NCBI RefSeq assembly: GCF_016086655.4
Contig: NC_092584.1
Span: forward strand, 13,939,907 to 14,003,906
DNA from: Lepeophtheirus salmonis
Taxonomy: Eukaryota; Arthropoda; Copepoda; Siphonostomatoida; Caligidae
Direction: 5' to 3'
Length of the DNA: 64,000 nucleotides
In this document: piece by piece, positions 11,950-24,989 of the stretch
Numbering within the stretch: position 1 is the first letter of the stretch
How the letters are laid out: the number at the start of each line of letters is the position of its first letter
Notes under the pieces: generated by a model
Seen by the model: the letters and a program-made list of their open reading frames with translations, nothing else
Databases searched by the model: none
Told to the model about the DNA's origin: nothing
Program-made: the position numbers and the translations under genes

Positions 11950-14900
11950 TCACCAAACTTGGGGATTTTCTGAATTTTTTTTTATAATATTCTTATTTTT
12001 ACACTGCTAAATATGCAAAATCCATATCAAAAAATATTCCTCTAAATTTTTTTCTTACCACCGACGGCCTAAATGAGCATTGTGTGCAATATTAAGGAAC
12101 CCTTAATGAAAGAAGGTTCAAATTATTAAAAATTTTATAAATCCTCAAAACGTGTAGTGTCTTTGATAAAAATTGAGTAGCTATCTTGGATTTTCCGTTA
12201 GGTATAGTCATTACTGTTATTTGCCTTGCCTGTTAAAAATGACCAGACTACAAATTTGGCCCATTTATCGACAGCAATAATAAAAAGACCTATTAGTATT
12301 TGTACTAAAGTGATACAGGAGTAATGATGCATTTAATACGGTACTTTACTAAATAGTTATTGGTACCAGTAGTTGCAATGTAGTTATGATATAAGAAAAT
12401 ATGAGTTACACATCACCAAACTTCCCAACAAAAAAACGTCATCAGACTGTAAGCATTATGTATGGGTCCTCCTAAAAGAAATATCATCCAAACGCACTTA
12501 AATTGTTATAAAAAAATATTTTTAATAATTACATTTTTAGTCCAAAAAATATTGCAATACCATTACTAATTTTAATACGTGAAACAGTTCAAAAATATTG
12601 ATATAATGACAATTGAATTTCCCATTTGAAAATGATTACTACCTTTTTTTCTATACGACTAAGCTCACTTCAAATTCTATTTTCAAACAATTTCTCGAAT
12701 TGAAATAATTAAATTAGTTTAATTTGTAAATGCAGTTATACTCATATATGCATGCATAAAACTGCATGTATTGTTCATAAATAAATCCTTTCTTAGCTTC
12801 TCATACTATCAATTTCTAATTATGCCATTAATACACATACAATGGAAATTTTTTGCATTAATCTCCTTTTTTTTAATTATTATACGGCATATATAAATAA
12901 GACTTTATCGTATATACAAAAGTTTGGAATGATCAAGTTGAAGCGAGATACAGGATTTAAAAAAAAATACAATATTGTATTTTAAAAGTATATCTTTTAA
13001 CAATGAGAAGATATCACAAGAAAATAAGTATTTTTTGGATTTTTGGCTATGCATAATTACACGCATCTATTTTAATTCATTTTTTTATTTGTACTTCTCA
13101 AACCTCGGTTTAAAAAAAAATAATAAATGTCAACTATATTAATATAATCTAAATTTACCGAATAAATTATGCAATTAAGAAGCACTATGATATCTATTTA
13201 GACCTAAAGATATCGAAAGTAAATGAATAATACTCTTTTTGTACTGCGTATTACTTGCATATGTTTTGATTTTTTCTTCATTTTTATTTCTTATATCTCT
13301 TATTTGATATCAAATGAATATCACTTTGAACTATACTTTCAGAGTTTGTTTAGGCCAAAAAAGAAACATTATTGTACATCATAATTTTTTTGGACAACAA
13401 AAACTGTCTAGTAGATTCTTAAAAATATTTTACAGATTGCCAAATCAAAATATGTCCTTGAGTTTTCTTTTTTTGTTTTTGTTTGGACGATTGAAAGTTA
13501 TTTTCTTGTAATAAAAAATATTTAGCAATAGCAATTTTAAAGCTTTTGTTATTTGGATATAGTCTAGTATATACATATGTATTGTATGTACAATATAGCT
13601 TAATCTATTTTGAACTAATCTATTCATTAATTTGCTTGTACATATTTTAATTAGATATAATATGTCATCAAAATATGCTTTGAAAATTAAATTATACAAA
13701 ATAATAAAGTCATTCATTCTTATTATTTATATATCTCCCTTGGAAGACTCATTATATTATTAAGGCCTTCATTTTATCTCTTCTATATCCAGCAGCTTTT
13801 ATTCATATTATTTATTTTTAATTTTAATTGAAAATATTATAAGGGACATCAAAGTTTTTTGGTACTAAGAAAATCTACTCTACTATAATAGATAACTTAT
13901 ACTAATAACTCCTCTTAAAAATGACTGTTCTACGAGTATGCTAATTGTTGTAATGAAGTGTGAGGGTGATAAGATCATCATTTATCTTGTTATATCTTCA
14001 TTCGTCAAATGAAGCAAGATAGGATAAGTGAAATATATCAGGGTTTTTTTTCTTTTGTACATCAAGACAGATAATAAAAACTTACTTAAATGTTTTTTCA
14101 AGATAATATTTTCATTTTAAATATAATTAAATAAATTTAGGCTAAAAGGGTTCTTGAATTAGAATTGTAAGAGCTATGACCTGAGATGGTTGCAATACTT
14201 CTTATATTTGCAAACTGAAATTTATTTTTATTTTCTTAGCCTGTTATCAATATTCCATCATTCTTGAAGAGGGAGCATTTTGCCCATTATGATTGAACAT
14301 CCCTTTTGTAACGCCGTTAGTGAAGTGGGTATAAGAAATTGAAATACAAATGGATTAGGATTAAATGAATTCCTCAATCATATCCTTTGTATTATAAAAA
14401 TATACATTTTATGGAGAAGAGCTTTTTACTTCCGTCTCATACTGAAAGGCTCAAATGAATAAATTAAAAACTACTGAAAGGCATGACAACTAAGCTGCTT
14501 TCATATAAAACATTCTTTAAAATATCTAGGTTACCATGATGAGTTTCCTTTTCTTTTTTTAAGATGCCTTAAATACACACGATGTTCATCTAGTGTTCTG
14601 AGGATTTACTCGGGAGTTATAAATAGTGATGAAAGTTGGATGTACTTTTTAGCCCGCCGTATTTTTTAATAATTAAAAATAATCATATATTCAAATAATA
14701 TTAAATGCTATATTAAAAAAACGAAACCTAAAATTAACTTCCTACCGTGACAATTTAAATATTGTTGGGGACCTTAGCTGTCGTGATGTTTCCTTAAATA
14801 AACAAGGAGCAGCTATAAGTTGAATGATTTAAATTCAAATCCTTTTCTATATCTAGCGATGCTATAGGCAGGGATTTATCTCAATTCGATCCTAAATCAT

Positions 14901-15500
14901 ACTCTCAGTCTAACAAAGACATATAACTCTAACTATTCGGTTTTTATTTTCTAATTTTGCAAATGCTTGCAATTGGTATCACTGCAAATAAATAGTGTCA
15001 TATGTAACAGCTACCAATGGAGAGGAGAAGTTTTATATGGCTAAAATAGCCATTTTTCACTTGCGTTACGGTTGGATGGAATTTAAGGAGGATTAATTAT
15101 TGAGGAGCTTTTTTGTACAAAATAAAGTATTCAACCAATTTTTTTATTGGCAGATATGTTTAATATACTCCAATTTTTTTTTAAATTTATGAATAAAACT
15201 CCATCTGTCGCATTAATCAATCATAATATACCCATATCCAAGACTAATCAATTAATGCTAATAAGTAAGGGAGGTAAATGCCTACCTAGAATCCTAATGC
15301 ATCTTCATAATGATGTTACCAATAATATAACTGTGTACATTGTGTATGTATATATAATATTGTTTAATGACTTACTGCATGAAACAACACAATAAAAATT
15401 ATTTATGGGAGGATATTAATTTCAGTATAAATACATCAATTTTATAATCATACATATTATTATTTATTGAAAAGCCATAAAGTTTAACACAGAGTTACAT
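11950..15500. other. AT-rich stretch with no recognised gene
   Basis: Low-complexity A/T-rich sequence with dense stops on both strands. Short open frames here have codon and residue composition typical of random AT-rich DNA (Ile, Lys, Asn, Phe, Leu). Confidence 0.45.
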
Positions 15501-15525
15501 GTTTATTAGCTGGGTCAAGGAATTA

Positions 15526-16310
15526 TTTCGAAGCTCTAAATGAGGTGGTTAGTTGAGTTGGAATGAATCTTCAACTTAACATTGACTTTGTTTATGAGTA
15601 ACAAGTTCAAAATCTTCAAACGCTTGGGTTGTTAAATAAGTTAGCAAACTTGGATCTTCAATGTATTCAGGATTTGGCAGCAAATCATGGAATCGACAAA
15701 ACTTATAAACTAGGCCTTTGCTAACTTGCTCACCCAAAACAGTCACCTTCAGCATCAATCACAGCCTCTTCATGTTGCCGAATGGCTTTGGAGGAGGTGA
15801 TGACAAACTTCTCAGACAAGTTGCCCTACATATCCACTATAGCGGCCTTCAGTGATTCAACATTTGGGTGTGGATTTTTGTTCATTTCGCTCTATAAAGT
15901 ACGGCAAACAGTAAAGTCCAGGCTATCAAATCTGGCAAGGGAGGAGGCCACATCTCTTTGCCTCTTGAGCCACCTGGCCTTCATGACCTTTTTCAGAATT
16001 TGGTGTGGGGTCTTCATGTATAATGATAATCCCAAGCTGACCTTCATGGCCATCCTGATTGCCCTTACAGCAATGAAAAATTCGTGGTAGAAACGATTCA
16101 TGGATGTGTTGGTTTCCTCCTTGATCTTCTTTTCCATGCTGGAACTGAACTCTGGGCCCATCTTTCTGCCCTTCATTTTCTTCTTTCCTGAAGAGGTGTT
16201 CTATATCATTTTTCATCTTGGCCGCCTTGAAAACGAGTCTCCTATAGCTCCTCTCAATGTCCATAATCCTTACAACCTCAACTTCAGCATCTAGGAGATC
16301 TGAAAAGTGA
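15526..16310 (-). pseudogene. Internally deleted DD37D mariner transposase
   Basis: The minus-strand order is as follows: GRKMGPEFSSSMEKKIKEET (N-terminal domain with HTH), RKVS-like linker and MKARWLKRQRDV, then an abrupt jump to DSLDFTVCRTL and MNKNPHPNVESLKAAIVDM, then NLSEKFVI and a VIDAEG tail. The linker MKA-R-LKR normally precedes the first catalytic Asp, whereas the DFTV-R segment follows the third, so roughly the whole catalytic core is lost at one junction near 15940. Stops and frameshifts remain as well. Base composition is clearly higher in G+C than the surroundings. Confidence 0.7.
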
Positions 16311-16794
16311 TTACGAGATGACCAAGTGTTTATTAAAGCTTGTTTGGCTCAAAGGATGACTGTACTAGAATTTCAGAAATAATCACTAAATATTAATTAA
16401 AATTTAACGTTAATTTATAGTCCCATTTTCCGTCCCGTCCTTGTAGGTTTGTTTTTTAGACCAGACAGCCCAATTTTTGAAGGTATGTCCTCGGTTGGCC
16501 GTGCCCCTAAAAATGTCCACATTTAAGTAAATAATAGCCCCTTTATAGCATTTGCCAAGTTTTGATGAACCCATGTATAAGTTTACTTGTGTTGGTCCTC
16601 CTTCACTACATTTTTGGAACTAACTTTTACCAGCCTATAATTTAAATTTGACTAATTAATATGAGAAAATTTATGGACACAATGATTTTTATTTTAAAAA
16701 ATTCTAATAATTTAGCAATAAAATAGCTTATTATTTTTAACTACAAAAAAGTTTGAATTCCAAAAACCAAAAGGCGTTCTTTCAGAAGGTTGTG

Positions 16795-16975
16795 CTTGCT
16801 TCTTTCACGCTAGATCAGAAATCTTTGGATCAGTTTTTGAATCTGCACAACGTTGATTATCATCTAAAAAACTGTTTCCTGTATCTGGATTTGATAACCA
16901 ACCAGCTTGAAAAACTTGGACCATAATATCAGCAGGCAGATGGTTTGTTCTTTTATGACAATGTTATTCAAAGAG
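16795..16975 (-). other. Unidentified open minus-strand segment
   Basis: About 50 codons on the minus strand are open and non-repetitive, including NHLPADIMVQVFQAGWLSNP and DDNQRCADSKTDP, before a stop. Residue usage is unlike the AT-rich shadow frames nearby. There is no start, no splice sites I trust and no family I recognise. It could be a transposon scrap or a short exon on the opposite strand. Confidence 0.25.
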
Positions 16976-16999
16976 AATATTTTCTTACTATTTATATTT

Positions 17000-18800
17000 T
17001 TTCTAATAGCTGTCTTTTGGTTCATTTTGGGTTAAAATTCATATTCCCTTAGAATTTTCAAATCAAAATATTGCTATAAAACACATTAAATACTGGTTTT
17101 CTGTTGTAAAAATGATATAATCAATGCCTGGACCAACAATGTCTCACTATGTAACGAATTTGAACCAAAGACAAAATTAGTTTAATAATGAAGAAGAAAA
17201 AAACCACGCGAACGAAACAAAGAATTGTCCCACTCTTCTTCGTTAATAATTACCAGTAGACATGATCGATTATTTATACTAGAATATACTTATGAAATGA
17301 CGAACAAGAATAATATGAGACAAGATCATAATTTAATCATTATTCCAATAGTAAAAAAAACACAAAAAAATTTATGCTTATAGATATTAAATATCTTGAT
17401 ATAAAAAATTAAAAGGGAACGTCAATTTCAACCAAAAATAAATAAGAGCGACCTGTAAACGTCCCTTATTTTTCATATTACGGCGAAATATAATTAAAGC
17501 AAAATGTCCAAAGCCATAACTACTTGGCACCTTAGTTTTTACACACGGGAGCGCTGATTGTGTCATAAATTACTCTATACCTAATTAAGCAATTTCCATT
17601 AATTTATAAGATTATTTGGGGGGATAACCTATTTTACGAGGAAAAATGATTAGGCATTGTCGTCCTCTGTGGCGGTACCTCAAATTATATCTAAAATTGT
17701 ACAAAATAATGCATGGAAATTAATAAACAAATGAATCCTGTGAAATAATTTTTTTTATCAATGAATAGATGCGCAGAAAAAGTGAAAACAGCACCAAACT
17801 TAGGTACATTATATTGGCCATATCAAAAAACATTTAAGGAAATCTTCTTTCGTCATTGTTGTTGTCAAAGTCCATATATATTTGGCATTGCACTATATGA
17901 TATATACGATACTTTATTAAATCAATTATTAGTATATTTATGAAAATGAGTAATAAAAATTGGCATAGATTTCGTGCCAAAAAGTGTTCACTATAAATTA
18001 ATAAATATTGAAAAGTAATCAGTGTATTTATATATACAGAAGAATGTGAAAGAAAAAATAACTAGAAGGGTAGGGGATATTGCTTATCCCTTCAGTGTTT
18101 ATGAATACAAAATCATGCAAGTGCGTAGTAAATTTAAATGAGAATCCCTTACTAAATTCATCCTTAACCTTCCGTTAGCGGATGCCCTTTTTGGACAAAG
18201 TTAATGAACGTGGGTTTAACGTTAACTCGAATAATAAGTAAATTTTATTTCTTCATATACGTTTTGACATTTACACAAAATTACTCGAATTAACCATAGC
18301 AACATTAGATTTGAGTATCAACAAAATATATATTTTGTGATTATTGTAGTTGAAATATTATAATTTAATTGAGTTTAAAAAATTCTATGAAATATGAACT
18401 ACATTAAAGGAACTTTAGGTACAAAAAATGTATTCCTTAGCTTTTATGAGATTAGTGTAATATATGGGGGAACAGCTGATAATAGATTTGGTTCAATACA
18501 TATACCTTATATTGAAAAAAGGGAAATAAACAAAAGAAAAGACGACTTAAATTTGAAAATATTAATCAAATTCTCCGAACCTTGATTTAAATTTCAAAAT
18601 TTGCGAATAGTTCCAAAAAACTCCATCTTGTAACAATAGCAAGCATTTATTCTAAAAAATGTTTCAGGAGCATATTAATACTGTTTTCAGCATTGAAATC
18701 TATTTTAAGCCTATTTAAATAAATTTTATCAAAAATGGGGTACGGAAAATCCCAGTTCACTAACAATGGGTTAAAAGAAACTATAAATGAAAGTTGCCAT
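17000..18800. other. AT-rich stretch with no recognised feature
   Basis: Nothing beyond A/T-rich sequence with stops in all frames. Confidence 0.45.
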
Positions 18801-18810
18801 ATATAAAAAG

Positions 18811-19070
18811 TCCCAATATATAAATGAGAGTGTTTGTCTGTTTGTCAAGGTATCATTTTATAGTCTGCACCTCATATCTTAGAAGTGAGTGACTACTGAA
18901 TCTAAGAAAAAAACAATCTAGTAACTATGCGTGTGTGAGCTCAGCGCACCATATTAAAAAAGAAATGAGTAAAACATAGTGGTCGTACCTAGCAATGCCT
19001 GGAGTTATTAGGGGTTGTCGAACAGACACACTTTACTTTAAAAAGATAAAAGACTAGCAAAAGTGATACC
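18811..19070 (+). repeat. Unclassified repeat with TTTGTCTGTTTGTC start, copy A
   Basis: Begins near ATATATAAATGAGAGTGTTTGTCTG and contains GTGTGTGAGCTCAG...CCATATTAAAAA, then CCTAGCAATGCCTGGAG (a weak hairpin) and GTCGAACAGACACAC. The central block recurs diverged at 19490-19620. The start resembles non-autonomous Helitron-like or SINE-like arthropod repeats, but defining termini were not established. Confidence 0.4.
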
Positions 19071-19489
19071 CGGTTTGGGTCAATAAGGAAGCGAGAAATG
19101 ACATTGACCATTGTTAATGTCATTTTCCTTGATTTTTATTCCCTTTAGGACAAAGAACCAGTATAATATAGTGCCTGTTTACTATGTTAACTGATTTGTA
19201 TAAATTTAAAAAAAATTATGCTTAAAACGCAATATATGCATAAAAAATTGTCTCGATGAGAAGACAATCTTTTATTTTTCGCAAAAAATTGTCAAATCAA
19301 AATTTGAAAGGAAAATTGCAAAAATCTATTTGTTTTTTATTTTGCTTAAAAAAGTAATTGATATAATTTAATTTAATTGTTCAGAAGAACACAACCCTAA
19401 CAAGATTTTTTTGTAGTTGTAAAAAAAAAAAGTTATGGAGAATAACTGTGCCTTTGTTTGTTTAGGCCTGATCTTTGAGTGTGCGCTTT

Positions 19490-19622
19490 ATATTTTTTTT
19501 TAATCGAAGACATAACAATGGTCGTGTGTAAGCTCAGGGTGCCGTATTTAAAAAGAAAAGAGTAGAACACATCTAAGTTTTTGACAGAGTTTCTTGGGTT
19601 TTTGTGGAGACCTCCGAACATT
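19490..19622 (+). repeat. Diverged second copy of the 18.9-kb repeat block
   Basis: GTGTGTAAGCTCAG...CGTATTTAAAAAGAAA-GAGTA aligns by eye with 18930-18985, and the tail continues to a TTGGGTTTTTGTGG...CGAACA match near 19620. Same orientation, about 560 bp downstream of copy A. Confidence 0.5.
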
Positions 19623-20479
19623 TTCTTGTACTTTCACTAGTGTGCTCATACAACAAATTTAAGTCTTAAAAAGTCAGACCTTATTAAAACTCAAGTTTGA
19701 TACTTAGTGACGTCAGATTTACAATTCCACTATTTACAAGATAGTAACGGTATATGTCTAATTTTTCATCTAAACAGTCATTTGGTAAAGTTATTATTGA
19801 CATCATGAGTTATAAGTGAGAATATGACGTATGACATTTGAAGTGGTCACAAATTTTGATTTAAAAAATGATTCAATTATAGAATGAATGACTTTGCTTC
19901 CACTATCCATAACTACATAATAATTACACAAAGGATATTATCTATTAAAATCAACGTTCTAGATTAAACCAGCGTCCCTTTAACGGATGCGTACGAAGAA
20001 TAATAAGGGAATCTAAGAAGTGTTGTGATTTTCCCCCTTTTTCAAAAAAAAGGTGGAAAATAATTTTGTGTGTTGATTAAACATTACTTTATGAATAGCA
20101 AAACGCCTCAAGGGAGTAAGAAGAAGCTTGATACACATTATTAGAACTCGGCACCTTCAACTAAAACAGTTTATAACTGGTCTAAAAAAAATTAAATTAA
20201 ACTTATGGTCACAAGTGACGTTGAACGTTATGGACGCCCTGTTGAGGTTATTGGTGCTGTGGGATTTTTGAGTTTGACCCCTTTTGCCATTAATTTGGCG
20301 ACCAAAAATACTGAGATACACTGTAGTAATAGAAAATGACTTTTTTTGTTCCCAATCCTCGACGTTTTTGTTTCTGCTCGCTTACGTCGAACAGTTATTA
20401 ACAATATGCACCTGTAATAGTTTTACCCTTTTCCAAATAGTGGATGGATTATTCCTTGTTAATCCAAAAGACAGTTGCC

Positions 20480-20665
20480 CTAATCTTCCCGTCTGATTCC
20501 TTGATTTAAACAAATGCCACACAGAAAGAAATATACTTCTCTGTCTGAAAATTGATGTGTGTTCTTCCAAAAGATGCTACTAGTAAATACAACCTCGATA
20601 CACACCAAAAGTGCAGTCTATTCGACTTTACACAGACTTTTCAAACGAACCTCGTATAACAGTAG
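20480..20665 (+). repeat. Dispersed repeat pair, copy 1 (partner at 23.1 kb)
   Basis: Shares AATGCCACACAGAA, GTTCTTCCAAAAGATGCTAC and GACTTTTCAAACGAACCT with 23055-23200. Gaps and substitutions between blocks show age. It runs directly into an R1 repeat copy. Confidence 0.6.
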
Positions 20666-20860
20666 AATTGATGATCGACATTCGATCAATTCCTGCCAAT
20701 CTCACTGCTAGATGAAAAGGGAGATTAATTGAAATTTTCCATCATTTGTAAAGTCTTTATAGCATCTAATAAAACGTAATGACATCTCAGTTATTATTCT
20801 CCACATCATTTCTTACATTGTCAGGATTACCCTGTCATATTGCGTTGTTGTTTGTTATTG
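20666..20860 (+). repeat. Interspersed repeat family R1, copy 2
   Basis: GTAGAATTGATGATCGACAT near its left end, then TCTAATAAAACGTAATGAC and TTGTCAGGATTACC in the family order. Confidence 0.6.
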
Positions 20861-21424
20861 GACATATCGACAGTGCTTATAACTTATAACCCCTCTAAGT
20901 CCTTCTATTAGTAGTATAAACGAGGAGAAAAATACCAAACAAAAAGCTCTAGATATTAATTTATATTTCAATGCAGTCAGGCCTAGATACTCTCTGGTGT
21001 CTCATTCACTATACAAACAGACAAAAATACACTTAATAATAGCATAAAAAAATCAGGCCAATAGTCATATACTCACATTGCTTTAATGTTATAGAACAAA
21101 AAACGACAACAAAGTTATAAAATAAGTTTGTAGGCAGTTTATTCATTGTTAAAAAGCGTATTGTTTGCATGTAAATACCATAGAACAAGGCATAGAGTCA
21201 AAAAGAGAGAGAGAATGTGAGCAGAAACGCGGAAAAGTCGTTTGATAATTGAGTAACACAGATTGGGAGGAAACTTAAAATAACTATCTCTTAATATGTA
21301 GAGAGAGAATTGGAAGAACTGCTCAAATTACAGTCAATTATTGGCTTTAAAACATACACACAACAATTTTCTCTTCGTTGTACTGTGCTTCTCATTTCCT
21401 GAGAAGTTCTACTCCATTTTAGTT

Positions 21425-21660
21425 CTCATTTTTTTAGTGAGATTCTAGGAAATTTAAGTTTAATAATTATAATAATCTATTTTATATTCTAAGAATTTTT
21501 TTTGAAATTAATAACTAAGATACCAAATTATATGGTACCCGTCAACATCAAGTTAAACTTGGATGATTTTTCTCAAAAGTGACCTTTAGGTTACAATTGT
21601 ATTTGAAATCGAATTACCTTCGAATTTTTTTCTGTTTTAATTGATCCATCTAGAGACTAA
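21425..21660 (+). repeat. Direct repeat pair, copy 1 (partner at 22.1 kb)
   Basis: Shares GGAAATTTA, ATACCAAATTA, GTCAACAT, TGGATGATTTTTCTCAAAA and ACAATTGTATTTGAAATC with 22065-22300 in the same order and spacing. Confidence 0.75.
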
Positions 21661-22064
21661 GCTACACCCAGCCTTATCACATCATATTAAAATAGCTAGG
21701 GGCAGTACATTATGTCAAATAAAGTATGTGACTTCAAATAATAATTTGCAATGAATATGTGGCTTATAACTATAGTTTAGCCAGACCGTGTTCTAGAGAC
21801 CACAGGCTCGTCACATCATATTTAAAAAGGTTTAAAAATTCTTTAGCGTGCAAGTTTTTCTTATTAACAAACTTCAAAATGTTTATGATTAGTTTAATCT
21901 GTTATTATTCTACTTTTATTCTTAGGGAGAGAACACCTAAGTATTGAGAAAGAATGTGGGAGTGTGCCCCCGAAAAACGAATATTATAACTGATAATTTC
22001 CTGGGGAGTTATCTTCTATGTTATAAAAAACAAAGTTGGTCTGTTTTGTTGACGCTTAATTTCT

Positions 22065-22300
22065 TTAAGTAAAATTGTAGGAAATTTAGAATAAATAATT
22101 CAAGTAATCTATTGGATATTTTAAACAAAAATAGTGCTAAACTAGTTGGAAGGATACCAAATTAAAAGTTGACATGTCAACATAAAAACAAACATGGATG
22201 ATTTTTCTCAAAAATGAGCTTAGAGTACAATTGTATTTGAAATCTAATTGCAGTACCTTTATATTTATAAATTAATCATTTGTAGATGCCAAAAATTGCA
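22065..22300 (+). repeat. Direct repeat pair, copy 2
   Basis: Same ordered blocks as 21425-21660, offset by about 640 bp. No ORF in either. Either a local duplication or two insertions of one short element. Confidence 0.75.
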
Positions 22301-23029
22301 CTTAAAGATTGTTGAAATTATCGATCATTTATAACAATAAGATTAAATAGATTATTTTTTTGAAAACACATATCGGAAATAGCTAAAGAATAAAGTTTAT
22401 ACTCCCTTCCAATATATCTACCTATTCCACTAATCAAATTATGAAACCTATTATGGGCATGACCTTTTTTTAGTTTGTTTACAAAATGATTTATATTAGC
22501 ACTATCTTGCGGCAATATTCTATAAGACCCTGAATGGCAATGTCTATATCAACAAAGCCAAGTTTTTACGTATGTACTCCATAAAGTCATTTTTGAGTGT
22601 ATCTAAAGATTTCTTAGAGATTTGATTTAAAAAGAAAACTTATCCAAATGATCTTGCATTTCATATCAAAACAGCAAAGAAAAGAGAGTTTAAAAGTATA
22701 AAGTTATAAAAAAATGGAATCTTCGAATGAATGAAATTTGATAGCTTTTGTTTGGATCAACTTATATTTTATACACCACTATACCTAATAAATATTTGTT
22801 AAGGACTCATTTTTAACCTAAAGTTCATATAAGGAAAAAAGACAAAATGGAAGTTCATTATGTAAAATAATAAATAGTATATGTTATTTTAGATGAGGTG
22901 TAGCAACGAGTGTGTGTAGCAAAATCTTACTCAGGGAGTACTATATTGACTAAAGCACTACCTTGCTCAGCACTTCATTATAAAAAAGAAAATAGAAGTG
23001 TAATATATTACATTTACACTATACATAAT

Positions 23030-23205
23030 GGATTATTTTCATTTTATTCCATAATGAATGCCAAACAGAAGGATTGGGCTGAAAGTTTGTGTGAGTTCTT
23101 CCAAGAGACGCTACAAACTTAATTTAACCTCAAAACGTGCAAGTAGTGCTATCTCTCGTACTTTGCACGGACTTTTCAAACAACCCTTGTTCATATCTGG
23201 TTTAA
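23030..23205 (+). repeat. Dispersed repeat pair, copy 2 (partner at 20.5 kb)
   Basis: Contains AATGCCAAACAGAAGG, GTTCTTCCAAGAGACGCTAC and GCACGGACTTTTCAAAC in the same order as 20515-20650. Confidence 0.6.
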
Positions 23206-23299
23206 AAAATTTGAATAATTTCTGCACTCTTTAAAAATATGTTTTGATCACATATATTTATCTTTTATTATCGGATTGATTGTTTTCGCTGGTTTGGTA

Positions 23300-24660
23300 T
23301 GCAACCACGACAATTATCGACTACTTGTAGTTTGAAAATTTTGCTTCTTTCTGATTGACCTATATAGTAATTGCAGGGCTTCACTCCCTTTCGGCTGCAT
23401 CATTTAGAACAGATCAGATTTCCACGATGAATTTTATGTTAACATAGGTACTGTTTGATTTCCATTTAGATACAGGTGTCTTCAAAAATCGGAATTGATA
23501 TTTAATATTCGAAAAGGATGCCAGACCATCTAGCCCAATGAGTTCTAACAAATCAGTAGTATTTTCTTCTGGTACTAGTGTATTTTGGTTTTCCAAACCA
23601 AGTTCCATGTCTGTTTAAACGTTTTAATTGACTTTTTATTTCAAGAACTTTGATCGTAATCCTCATTTTTGCCACTTCATCATGTAACCAATTCTTCTGT
23701 CAAATACCAAATATGTAACCCCATGGCTTTAATAGCGACTTCTGATAAAGTAAATTGCATTTTTTTAATATTCTGAGCTAATATGTATTAGATTGAAATC
23801 CTTTATAGAGAAAGTTGTTGAAGATTGAGAGTCATATATCAACGAACATAGCAATATACAAAGAAATGTAGATTTGTTTTTAATTATTCCAATTGGGATA
23901 AAAACTGTTCCTTGAGACAATGCATTTATTCAAGCTGATAGTAGTAGTATTTTAAAAGATGATATAATTTTTGCCATCCACCGAGCATTGTGAAGAGCTC
24001 TAGGTATTTCATTTTTATTGTTTTAAATTTCAGAGGTGCTTCACCAAGATAAACGAGTATGAGTTGAGTTAATTATTTAGAGTCCCTTCTTGAAACTCTA
24101 AAGCTTGTATGCAGAGTGAATCTATCATATTTTTTTGGTGTTTGCATTTTTATTCTAGGTATTAAAAGACAATCTGTTTTTTCGTGGTTTAATATTCCAA
24201 ACTTCTTTTAAATAAAGAAACTTCGGGACTTTTTGTTTCTTCAATTTTCAATGCATCATAAGAATGTGTAAGTAATATTTCTCCCATATAATGTATACAA
24301 GCAAGCCAAAAAAACTCTTTCTTCAACAATTGTTGAATATATATGCAAGCCGAATATTGTTTCCCAGTGATCGACACTGATGTGTCAAAAACCATTTCTT
24401 TAGCATTTTTTTGTTCATTTCCATTCACTCAATAACTTAAAAGTAGTCTTTCCATTATTGGGATGAGTAAATCAATTGTTTTGTGTTGTATTGCAGAAAC
24501 AACAAGTAATTTTACTCTACCAGTTCTTCAAATAATTATGGGTAGTCTTTCTTCCAAACAATTATGATTTTCAAGAGTTTTCCATCCCAATACAATGGAT
24601 GGAATTTTATAGGAACTTCTATTTTTTTTTACAATACTAGTAACAATTTCAATACCATAC
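23300..24660 (-). pseudogene. Decayed repeat-encoded ORF of an uncharacterised family (WDGK / WLAC-HH motifs)
   Basis: On the minus strand, in order and across frameshifts: IKFHPLYWDGKLL, then a Q-C-x-S...ACIYIQQLLKKEFFWLACIH-YMGEILL block, SPEVSLFKR, then ELIGLDGLASFS...FLKTPVSKWKSN, VLNDAAERE and a QVVDN-R-like end. From memory, a widespread arthropod protein family of unknown function, probably transposon-encoded, has a HWDGK motif, a WLACRHH-ILE motif and an LNDAAERG...LQVV-D-R C-terminus in this order. The copy has many stops and no start. No terminal repeats were seen. It could be a host gene relic rather than a transposon. Confidence 0.5.
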
Positions 24661-24989
24661 AAGGGATACAAATGTATGCTTGAGCATAACTTTAGTTAGT
24701 CTTCTTAATGTCAGCGTTGCTAGCTTTGATCAATGACTAAAATATTTCAGTGAAGGCTGTGACTGAAATATTATTTTTGAGGGCAGACTCAACAACGCTG
24801 GGATTTTTAAGAATATCATGTGACCAGAAACTTGTAGCTCCACATTTAACAATTCAAAAATGTTTTCGACATTGGCATATAGTTGAGGGGTCAAAAATAT
24901 GAGAATGAGAAAACAAAGAAAGAAAAAAAAATCGAAATAACACTGATTAAAAATTAGAATGTGCCAACGCTAGATATTCAAGAATTTAT

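Noticed and set aside
13445..13717. 90-codon minus-strand open frame
   Set aside because: Composition is Ile/Lys/Leu/Tyr-rich as expected of random AT-rich DNA. No motif, no strong start and no splice context.
15782..16090. 102-codon plus-strand open frame
   Set aside because: It is the antisense shadow of the mariner transposase relic coded on the minus strand.
15926..16264. 112-codon minus-strand open frame
   Set aside because: It overlaps the mariner relic in the wrong frame; the frame with family motifs is the neighbouring one (15892-16176).
19040..19070. CTAG next to a CCGGG-containing weak hairpin, considered as a Helitron 3' end
   Set aside because: The orientation conflicts with the putative 5' start at 18811, and no opposite end was found.
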